A stretch of 17,720 nucleotides of DNA, from the NCBI GenBank assembly GCA_000697335.1, contig JNEM01011525.1, positions 1-17,720 on the forward strand. The letters are read 5' to 3'. Positions 10,018 to 17,720 of the stretch are shown piece by piece. The first letter of the stretch is position 1, and every line of letters begins with the position of its first letter. A program made the translations under genes and the position numbers. This DNA is from Conidiobolus incongruus B7586. Lineage: Eukaryota > Entomophthoromycota > Entomophthoromycetes > Entomophthorales > Conidiobolaceae. Under the pieces are notes generated by a model, which was not told where the DNA came from, made no database searches, and saw only the letters and a list, made by a program, of their open reading frames with translations.

Positions 10018-10962
10018 ATGGAATTGTATACTCAATTTGGGTTAATAGGTCTAATTACAATTTCTTCAATTGGCGTCATATTCAATCTCATATTAATGAT
10101 ATGTATTCTAATTGAAGTCAACTTTGAACCCGATATGATCTTAGTGATTGGTATTACAGTAATGGATCTCATATTCAATATCAGTACAATAGTAATGGGG
10201 ACTATTAGATTCTATCATAATTTTACTTTAATTACGAAGGGATGGATGTGCATTTTGAGTGGTACAATACTCTTCAATAGCTGTATATGTGCTTTCGATA
10301 TGATCGTCGCACTGACAATTATGAGACATTTAATAATTGTGAATGGCATTAAGGTCAGATCTCACACTTGGATCATTGTCCTATTCGTTATTGGAATTCT
10401 GACATGGTTGCCAAGTATCGGATTCATGTACTACTTTCAGTTTGAATCATCACCGACTGAAATCTTCTGTAGTTATGACGAATCATATCTATATAGCTCT
10501 ATTTTTCTCAATCTCAATCATTTGAAAATGTTGATTGGATTTGTAATGCTCATTGGCTGTTTGATTAGTATAACGTTGAAATATAACAAAGATGTCAATA
10601 AATCGATGGTACTGTCGCTAAATAACAATCGAAGTAAAAAGAGCGAGACTGAATTTTTGCAAAATCAGTACAATAAACTTAAGTGGGATATCAATATCAA
10701 ATTAGTGGGTATGATTGTCGTATTTGTAGTCACCTTTGCTCCCGAAATCGTGATGGAAATGGTGCATATGATTACGGGATCACACCCATCTCCCTGGGTG
10801 GAAGTAGTAGTTACCCTTCTCGACAGCTTAGCCACAATTGCCAATCCTATCTTTGTCTTATATATTCACGAACGTACATATCAAACTTTCCAATATATGC
10901 AATACAAAATCCATCTTAAAGTCACTACCACAATTCAAAATTGTAAAAAAATATTTAACTAA
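10018..10962 (+). CDS. Class-A (rhodopsin-like) seven-helix GPCR-like protein 2
   Basis: Predicted membrane receptor of 314 residues in one frame without introns. Hydrophobic helices lie at about 8-33, 38-61, 75-108, 116-139, 161-188, 225-251 and 261-284. Class-A marks are N23 (1.50), D50 (2.50), C78 at the start of helix 3 paired with C151 in outer loop 2, W118 in helix 4, TFAP at 239-242 in helix 6 and NPIFV at 276-280 for NPxxY. R103 is 25 residues after C78, as expected of R3.50, but the motif is IMR instead of DRY. The equivalent of the opsin lysine is S270, so light sensing through retinal is unlikely. N68-F-T in outer loop 1 is a possible glycosylation site. Inner loop 3 (189-226) is basic and Asn/Lys-rich, the usual place for G-protein contact. 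It shares xxPEIV in helix 6 and FVLxxHE after helix 7 with the product of 4967-5923, but overall identity looks low, so the duplication is old. The ligand is unknown. Confidence 0.85.
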   Translation: MELYTQFGLIGLITISSIGVIFNLILMICILIEVNFEPDMILVIGITVMDLIFNISTIVMGTIRFYHNFTLITKGWMCILSGTILFNSCICAFDMIVALTIMRHLIIVNGIKVRSHTWIIVLFVIGILTWLPSIGFMYYFQFESSPTEIFCSYDESYLYSSIFLNLNHLKMLIGFVMLIGCLISITLKYNKDVNKSMVLSLNNNRSKKSETEFLQNQYNKLKWDINIKLVGMIVVFVVTFAPEIVMEMVHMITGSHPSPWVEVVVTLLDSLATIANPIFVLYIHERTYQTFQYMQYKIHLKVTTTIQNCKKIFN

Positions 10963-10970
10963 TTAATGAC

Positions 10971-10976
10971 AATAAA
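10971..10976 (+). terminator. Poly(A) signal of the second receptor gene
   Basis: AATAAATAAA begins 9 bp after the stop. The first AATAAA is marked. The short distance suggests a very short 3' UTR. Confidence 0.4.
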
Positions 10977-11203
10977 TAAAGTTAAATCAATGATACTGCT
11001 ATTTTAATCATTTAATACTAGTTCAAATCGAATCTAAAATTCCAACAAATCGTAAAATTTAATTTAATTTGTAACGTTTAATAAAAATTTTAAAATTTAA
11101 TTGAAACGTATTAAATTTAACTGTATTGAAATTTTAGTCAATTTTCATGGGTAGGTTTTGAAATTTGGTTTTAAATATTGTTATTGATGCAATATATATG
11201 AAG

Positions 11204-11210
11204 TATAAAT
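11204..11210 (+). promoter_or_regulatory. TATA box of the tyrosine-rich secreted protein gene
   Basis: TATAAAT lies 51 bp before the ATG at 11255. With transcription starting about 30 bp downstream, the leader would be only about 20 nt. Confidence 0.5.
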
Positions 11211-11254
11211 AGTTGTAATGTATCATAATCATAGAGTAGTTATAGCTTCCAATC

Positions 11255-12223
11255 ATGCTAAACTTGATTTTAATAAGTTTATTGAATCCTTTTGTGCTGG
11301 TGAGCGGTAAAAACCTGGGAATTGATCAAGATCCCTTTAGTTTAATGACTAAAGAACTCCTTCCCGAAGAGCATTCCGTAGATATGTACGACGTAGCTCC
11401 AGCACCTTACCACCACAGCAATTACAAGCCAAATGTGGACTATGGGGACAGATATTCCACCCAGGTAGATATGGTGGAATCTTACGAACCTTATACCTGT
11501 TCTAAAAACTTGTTCAGCGAAAGTGATCACATGGTAAATGACAGACCACCATCAAAGTATGCGCCATCCAACCAATATGGGGAAGCGTGCAGTGAGATGA
11601 ATTATCCCAGTGAGTACAATTCGTATGGACAAACACCTAAGGAACATGTAGAAACATTGGAAGAAGTGTTGGAGGATCTCGCGAGACAAAGACCTTCCAA
11701 GCCTAATAAACGTCCGAACAGGAAGGGAAAATCTGCTCCATTGGAAGATACATATGAGGAATATGGTACTGATGATTATTATCCTCCTAAAAAGCCCTAC
11801 CAATCCAGCTACTTCAATGACAATTACAGCACAGATAGTTACGAGACGGATCCTTACTACAACAAACCTGGCAAGAAGCCCTACAATTCGCAATACAGTA
11901 TGGAAGATTACGATGTAGCCTATTGGTCAGAGACATATAACAAGCCGTACAAAAAGCCATACGAATCGATGTACAGTAATGATGACTACGAGTCGAGCTA
12001 CGGAAACGATACTGAGAATTACTACTCCAAACCCAACCAGAAACCCTATGGTAAGCATGGCACATATTCTGAGTCCTACCCCACCACATTCGACTACAGT
12101 TCGCCGAGCTACCGATCCAAATCAAAAGAAGTTTACCAGAGTTATGGAGGTAAAAAACCTACTCAAATGAAATCTACCTTTGATAAGAAATTCCCGGATA
12201 TTAATGATATAATCGATTTTTAA
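11255..12223 (+). CDS. Secreted tyrosine-rich repeat protein of unknown function
   Basis: I do not recognise a family. The 322-residue product starts with a signal peptide (hydrophobic 2-16, likely cut near G18). After that it has no membrane segment and should be secreted. About 41 residues are Tyr (roughly one in eight), alongside many Pro, Lys, Ser, Asn and Asp. A short charged, helix-prone piece (about 129-145) leads into a basic patch (KPNKRPNRKGK, 149-159). Then come four degenerate repeats of 26-29 residues (about 175-281), each anchored by K/Q-K-P-Y at 179, 207, 233 and 262 and followed by Ser/Asp/Tyr-rich sequence. Only two Cys occur (82 and 112). Tyr/Lys/Pro repeats of this kind suit a cell-wall, spore-coat or adhesive protein cross-linked through tyrosine; that is inference. 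The gene lies 292 bp after the second receptor gene, co-oriented, with its own TATA box, so it is not an operon. Its G+C is higher than that of the receptor genes. Confidence 0.75.
   Translation: MLNLILISLLNPFVLVSGKNLGIDQDPFSLMTKELLPEEHSVDMYDVAPAPYHHSNYKPNVDYGDRYSTQVDMVESYEPYTCSKNLFSESDHMVNDRPPSKYAPSNQYGEACSEMNYPSEYNSYGQTPKEHVETLEEVLEDLARQRPSKPNKRPNRKGKSAPLEDTYEEYGTDDYYPPKKPYQSSYFNDNYSTDSYETDPYYNKPGKKPYNSQYSMEDYDVAYWSETYNKPYKKPYESMYSNDDYESSYGNDTENYYSKPNQKPYGKHGTYSESYPTTFDYSSPSYRSKSKEVYQSYGGKKPTQMKSTFDKKFPDINDIIDF
11777..12097 (+). repeat. Four coding tandem repeats (26-29 codons each)
   Basis: The units start at residues 175, 201, 228 and 256 of the secreted protein. Each carries Y-(Y/N)-x-x-P-x-(K/Q)KPY near its start. 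Spacing between the KPY anchors is 28, 26 and 29 residues. The DNA copies have diverged, so the array is not a recent expansion. Confidence 0.65.
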
Positions 12224-12262
12224 TTAGACATTTGTAAATTAATTAATATTAATATTAAGAGT

Positions 12263-12268
12263 AATAAA
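12263..12268 (+). terminator. Poly(A) signal of the tyrosine-rich protein gene
   Basis: AATAAA lies 40 bp after the TAA stop in AT-rich DNA. Confidence 0.4.
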
Positions 12269-13204
12269 TATAAATCACTTAATAACAAAAATATTATTGA
12301 AATATGAACATTAGATTTATTATATATTCATTTCATTAATTTAATTTAATTTTATCTATAATTTGAAATTTTGATATTTAGAATAGAATTATATGTAATA
12401 TAATAAAATTTGAGACTTAGTTAGAAAATAAAGAAATGGCAAATTTTTTAATTTCTGATTTTTCAAACAAACTATTAGTTTTAAAAAATAAATTATATTC
12501 AAAATAAATAACTGAATTTTTATTTTCACATTATATATATAATATTACAACTATTCATTTATTAAAATATTTTTAATTAATAATATAAAGTTGAATTTAA
12601 TTATGTTTAAACTATATAATAATCATTATAATTTTTTATTTCAATATTAATAAAACTCAACCATACACCTTTTAAAAACATTGAAAATTTGCAAAATAAC
12701 TTATAAATATAATGTTTTATCTAAAATTATTATTTATTACTAGATTAGTAATTTTAAGGCGAATAGGGATATTATTCAAAATTTACTATAACTTGAAAAA
12801 TTAAAACCTAATATTATTTTTTTTAATTATTGATAAATTATGAAAATATATTAAAAAACATCTTTTTATTTTAATTAAAAAATTATTTAAATAATTTAAT
12901 ATTAATTATAAAAGTATATTATATATATTAAAGCTTATACTTAGTTTAATTATAAAAATAAAAAAAATAAAAATTTTATAATTTAACAAAAACTTAATAA
13001 AAAATTAAAATAACTATAGCTAAATAAAACTTATTAAAATATAATTAATAACAGAGATTTTTATACTAAATAATTATAATTAATAGATCTCAAACCTTTT
13101 TGTTTAATCTTTTGTTTAAAGATAAAACAAAATATTAAGTTAAAATAATTTTCTTTATATATTTTAATAAACAAGTATTTTGTTTAAAAGAAAATTTTCA
13201 TTTT
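12269..13204. other. Extremely AT-rich spacer
   Basis: G+C falls to about 10% in many lines and no frame stays open. It joins the right-hand copy of the direct repeat and resembles 1-1080 in composition. It is probably decayed repeat sequence. Nothing else is visible. Confidence 0.5.
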
Positions 13205-13630
13205 TATAATAGATTATAATATTATATAATTTCCTTATTTAGTATTTAAAGGTAATTTAATTAATATTTTTATTTTAAATTAAAATTATTTATTCTTTTG
13301 TATAATAAATATAAATTATATAAAGTTAAAGCTGTAAAATATTTTTTATATAAAAAATTAAAAAAAATTACCATATTTAATATATTTACTAGATTATAAC
13401 TTATATAATTATAATTTCTTTAAGCTATTAAAAAAATATGCTTGTAGGAAAATAATTTTTGTATACAAATTTAATTGGTTTATAAAACATCATATTTTAG
13501 TTTATATTAAAGAATTTTTTTAAGTGTTAGAAATTAGCTAGAAGTGTAAAAAATTTATTGATAATAAGAGTATTAATTTTATAATTTATTTAATTTTGAG
13601 TTCAAAATTGTGCCATTATTTGATTTTTAT
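13205..13630 (+). repeat. Diverged direct repeat, copy 2 (right)
   Basis: Same orientation as 1-430 at an offset of about 13,200 bp, with roughly 70% identity in the best part (13381-13510). Alignment is readable from about 13205 and fades after 13630, where base composition returns to the local norm. No open frame or terminal inverted repeat was seen. Confidence 0.55.
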
Positions 13631-13932
13631 AGTAATGTTCAAATTTTGAAATGTTCAAACAAATGTGAAATTGATTATATAATGAAAATTAAATATATGA
13701 TTAAGAATGTTTCCTAAGTTAACTTGTCAAATGTGATCAAAATAATAAATGATAGCATTGGATTTGATCTTAAATTTTGAAAAAACTAATTGATTTGTCA
13801 TGATTTAAAAAGTAAAAAATTGAAAAATAATGCAAATATAAATATTAATTGTTTATAATGAATGAAAGAGATTGATTCAACATAATATTAATAATCCATA
13901 ATGTCTAAATAGTAAATACCATATCAGATGGA
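13631..13932. other. AT-rich 3' flank of the chaperonin gene
   Basis: No gene. It includes the presumed 3' UTR of the minus-strand CCT1 gene. I could not identify a clear AATAAA on the minus strand close to the stop. Confidence 0.45.
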
Positions 13933-15891
13933 TTAGTGACCTTCTTCACCTTCCTTGGGTTCGGGCATCACTTCGATCATATCGTCAATTCTGAGAATGG
14001 AAATAGCTGCTTCCGTAGCGGCCTTCAAGGATTTGATCTTGGACATGGCAGGTTCTAACACACCAGCCTTCAAATTGTCTCTCAAAGTTCCTTCCATCAA
14101 GTCCAAACCGTACCATTTGAGCTGACGGCGCTTGTCGTCCTGGGTGGCGGCGAATTGAGCGGCGTTCTGGTATGAACGTAGCTTGGCGACGAGATCGATG
14201 GAGTCTTTGGCGGCGTTAATAGCAAGGGTCTTGGGGATGGTTAAGAGTGCGTTGGCGAATTCAGAAATGGCAAGTTGTTCGCGAGAGCCCTAGCAATAGA
14301 TGAGTCATCAAAAATTCGAAAATAATGAATGTAAATACTTACCAATGATGTAGCAAAGTTTTCCAAATAAATACTGAGGGCAGCTTCGACAGCACCACCA
14401 CCGGGAACGACGGCACCGGATTCGAGGGTACGTTTGATGGCACAAATGGCATCGTGGAGTGCTCTTTCCATTTCGTCCAACATAAAATCGTTGGCACCTC
14501 TCAAGATGATACTGGCGGCGTTCTGGTGTTTGGTACCGCGGATGATGATACATTCGTCGTCACTGATCTTTTCTTGAGAGACTTCTTCGGCGTGACCGAG
14601 GTAGGAGGATTCGAAAGTTTCTTCACCTTCGAGATTGGCTAAAGTAGAGATTAAAGTGGCTAAAAATTGGAATTGAATTAATTTTCATAAGATATATTTT
14701 ATAAATAAATTATTTACCTCCAGTAGCCTTGGCAATACGACGGAGATCTTCCTTCTTACAACGGCGGACGGCCATAGCGCCAGCTTCAACGAAGGGTTTG
14801 AGACAGAGATCATCAATACCCTTAGTTGTGAGGATGACATTGGCACCGGAATCGAGAATCTTCTTAATCTTTTCAGTAGTGATTTCAATTTCTCTAATTA
14901 TTAAATTGGGTTAGTATTAATCCGATGAAACGGCATTTAATAAATGTACCTGAGTCTGATGGCTTCTAATTGTTCAGGATCGTCAATGACGATATTGACA
15001 CCCATATGCATCTTAGCCTTTTGGAGATTAATATCTAAACAGGCGATCTTAGCATTGGTGATCTTCTTCTTCATAGCTTGACTGGCAACGGTACAGTTCA
15101 AGGCATAACCCTTAATGAACATCGATTCAGTAGCGGATTTACCATGAGCCTTCAAAACGTTGATAGCTTGAATGGGGCATCTGATTTCACCGCGGGGACC
15201 GGTAGTCTTAATAGCTTGAACGGCGTCGACAGCGATATTGGAGAAGAAATCGGAGTCGTTAGACAAAATCTTACTAGACATGGAGGTCTTGGAAACGTTA
15301 ATCAAACTTTCGCGACCCAATTTGTCAACCTTAGCGGTCATCTGGTCGGCAATAAATTTGCAAGCTTCCTTACTGGCTAAACGATAACCTGAAATAATGG
15401 TAGTGGGGTGAATCTTATTCAAAACGAGTTGGTTGGCTCTTTTAAGTAATTCGGCAGCGATTAAAACCACTGATGTCGTACCGTCCCCAACTTCTTGATC
15501 TTGTTGTTGAGCTAATTCAACTAAAACTTTACCGGCGGGGTGTTCAACTTCTAATAAGGATAAAATTGTGGCACCATCGTTGGAAATGGTAACATCCTAA
15601 ATTATAATGTCATTATTGTATAATTTAAAATTTTTATATTTATACTTACACCAATGTCATCCACCATCATCTTATCCAAACCGACGGGACCCAAAGAACT
15701 CTTAACGATATTAGCGATAGAAACGGCAGCCAAAACTAAATTGGACAAAATTATTAATATTTAATTGATTATAAATATTTTAAATATTGGATGGATAGAA
15801 TACCATTTTGATTTCTAACTTCTTGACCTGAAGTTCTGCTACCTCCCAATAAGAGGGAACCGGATTGTTCTTTATTAAATACTGAAGTCAT
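13933..15891 (-). CDS. CCT1: T-complex protein 1 subunit alpha (CCT1), cytosolic chaperonin
   Basis: This is one of eight paralogous subunits of the CCT/TRiC ring, which folds actin, tubulin and other proteins with ATP in the cytosol. Reading the minus strand, six exons join cleanly: 15891-15804, 15735-15650, 15596-14950, 14893-14718, 14659-14343 and 14289-13933. The introns are 68, 53, 56, 58 and 53 bp, all GT-AG. The spliced product is 556 residues, the normal length. TCP-1 family signatures are present: KSSLGPVGLDKMM (41-53), ISNDGATILSLL (62-73) and QDQEVGDGTTS (90-100), with D96 in the GDGTT nucleotide loop. GGGAVE (419-424) lies in the second half of the ATPase domain, and the apical domain is in the middle. 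TSMSSKI, GAMAVRR and LILRGANDFM-like stretches match the alpha subunit rather than its siblings. The acidic EPKEGEEGH tail is usual for the family. The start is the first ATG and gives the expected N-terminus. G+C is near 47% in the exons, far above the surroundings, and no defect is visible. Confidence 0.96.
14910..14916 (-). other. Perfect TACTAAC branch site in CCT1 intron 3
   Basis: The minus strand reads TACTAAC about 16 bp before the TAG at the 3' end of the 56-bp intron (14894-14949). The match to the fungal consensus branch site supports the exon model. Confidence 0.7.
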
Positions 15892-17720
15892 ATTTTATTT
15901 TATTATTTTATTATTTATATATTTATATATTAATTATAAATATTATGTTAGATTGGTAATTCGTCATTATTAAATTCCAAATCAATGAAAAATTAAATTG
16001 ACATCTGTTAGTCTTTAAAATTATGGGTTTGGATTTGAATTTTATGATTTCTAATTTAATAATGAAAGAATTGAATTGATTCAATCATTATTGGTTATGA
16101 ATGTGTATCTACTTCATTTTCTTAATATGATAATTAGCAAAAAACAAACAATAATACATAAATTACATGTTTATTAAGAAACTGATAACTATTTTAATTA
16201 AATTAATATAATCCGATGAAATTTTGAAAAAACATTGAACGATTAGTACAATTGAATTTTCCCTATTTGAAAGAAATTCTTCAACTAGTCTCAAGATTAA
16301 GATAAAAATATAATGTATTCTTAATCGAAATTTCAAATATTTTGAATTACTGGATTAAATATAAATCACAATCTAGTTGAATCTTGATTTAAAGAGTATT
16401 CCAAATTTACAGAATGTATAAAAGAGCAATAGTTAAATTAATATATAGTGAATCAAAAAATAAGTTTACTGACTTAATTTTTTATTTTAACAAATTAAAA
16501 AGTCAAAGCAAATATAATATGATTTTCATAATTATTAACTTTCTTGTTTTTCATTAAGCGAACTCTATACTAAAGGAGATTGTTTAACTCTTTTACATAG
16601 GTTTTTATAATTTATCTTTAAAATCGCACCCTTAACTTTGAAATATAAAATAAAAATATTATCATATTTTTATCTTTGAATTAGGTTTTTTAACTTCCAA
16701 AACAAATATAGTCATAAAGTTTGATAATTAATGGATATAGAAGAGGTAATAATAAAGACCGGTTTTTTAATAAACATATCTTTAATAATTTTCGCTATAT
16801 GTATTTAATTATTTTTATGTAAAATAAATGTTTTTTCATGAATATTGTTTTGTACTCATTAATAGTATTATAATATTATAAAGTATATTCAATTATTGTA
16901 ATTTATTTTGGTTGGTAATAATCAGTACAGTATTAAGCTATTTTTATTTATACCTAATAATAACATATAATTTTTTTTCAAATAATTGTTTTTTAGGAAT
17001 CTATAAGGAAAGTTTTAATTTAAACACTTTTTCTATTTCTTGGCAATCAATTATAAATTGAAGCTTGTAATTTATTTGTTACGAAAATATTTCTAAAAAT
17101 AATGCGATAAGCTTTTAATGATATTAATTTATATTAGTTATATGCTTTTTAATATTAATGATAAATTTAATGATAATATATAAAAATAAGTAGTTTCATT
17201 TGCCAAATAATATGATTTATATTTTAGATATCTTAAATTAATTATTAATATAGATTTCTTAATAATGATATGTTTTTCATATTATATATTTTCATTTCAA
17301 GTGAATTAAAAGAATTTATCATATATTATTTTGGAAGCCCTTTGTTATTAGTTATTAATTAAAAATTTTCATAAATAAATAATATAAAATATTCTTTGAA
17401 ATATAATATTTTGATAAATATTTTTTGTATAATAAAAATAAATTTTAAAATTAAACAAATGAGAAATTTTTTAATATATTATTTATTTCAAAAAGATTAC
17501 ATAATAAAAATAGGAAAATATATAGTTTTAAAAAATATATAGATATAGATATATAATGCCTTTTGTATTAAATAATTAAATTTAAAACTAATTGCTTAAT
17601 TTCATTATATTTATATTCAATAATAAATATAAAATACATAAAATGGGAATATTAAACTAATTTTGAATTATTGGTAATTAAAAAAGGCAATTATATTGAG
17701 AATACTTAATTTAATATAAC
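15892..17720. other. AT-rich spacer upstream of CCT1
   Basis: No gene is visible in 1.8 kb. The first 60 bp are almost pure A/T and presumably form the A-rich leader of CCT1. A short TATAGA-type microsatellite lies near 17537-17556. G+C falls further after about 16700, but I could not align this end with the direct repeat. Confidence 0.5.

Noticed and set aside
4967-10962. Idea that the seven-helix proteins are light-sensing opsins
   Set aside because: Position 7.43 is Asn or Ser in the two proteins, so there is no lysine to bind retinal.
11342-12125. Three antisense ORFs (62, 113 and 103 codons) opposite the secreted protein gene, and a 63-codon sense-frame shadow
   Set aside because: They arise because the Tyr/Ser/Pro-rich coding strand lacks complementary stops. 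The sense frame has the signal peptide and repeats; the others do not.
14308-14553. Second minus-strand frame inside CCT1
   Set aside because: The true exon 5 frame matches CCT alpha throughout. This one is an out-of-frame shadow that reads into intron 5.
15078-15380. 100-codon ORF opposite CCT1 exon 3, and other antisense frames at 14454-14914
   Set aside because: They lie over strongly conserved chaperonin exons on the other strand and are shadows.
1-17720. CRISPR array, bacterial operons or phage
   Set aside because: The introns, TATA/AATAAA signals and a CCT chaperonin show a eukaryotic nuclear sequence. No regularly spaced repeats were seen.

Overview
The window looks like nuclear DNA of an early-diverging fungus. 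The best guess is the Entomophthoromycotina (Conidiobolus or a relative). The guess rests on four things: very AT-rich intergenic DNA; short introns (53-68 bp) with GT-AG ends, one with a perfect TACTAAC branch site; a canonical cytosolic chaperonin gene; and two rhodopsin-like seven-helix receptor genes, a family I recall as expanded in that group and rare in most other fungi. The organism is inferred, not proven.

Layout. Positions 1-1080 are extremely AT-rich (several lines have under about 10% G+C) and contain one copy of a diverged direct repeat. A GC-rich island at about 1898-2243 looks like a solo LTR, a fossil retroelement end. The next 2.6 kb has no convincing gene, though two tiny ORFs (2927-3064 and 3461-3541) may be gene relics. 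At 4967-5923 (+) is an intronless class-A GPCR-like gene. About 4 kb of AT-rich spacer follows, with a possible small two-exon gene (7566-7875) and several palindromes. At 10018-10962 (+) is a second, diverged intronless paralogue. It is followed 292 bp later by 11255-12223 (+), which encodes a secreted, tyrosine-rich repetitive protein. An extreme-AT block (about 12300-13560) ends in the second copy of the direct repeat. At 13933-15891 (-) is a complete six-exon CCT1/TCP1-alpha chaperonin gene whose spliced product is 556 residues. The remaining 1.8 kb is AT-rich spacer.

The three plus-strand genes each have a TATA box 45-66 bp before the ATG and an AATAAA signal soon after the stop. They look like separate monocistronic genes. 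The receptors would sit in a surface membrane and the Tyr-rich protein would be secreted. Whether receptor and secreted protein work together is speculative. CCT1 is an unrelated housekeeping gene and the best-supported call. The most unusual content is the receptor pair, with class-A landmarks kept but D/ERY altered and no retinal lysine, and the Tyr/Lys/Pro repeat protein.
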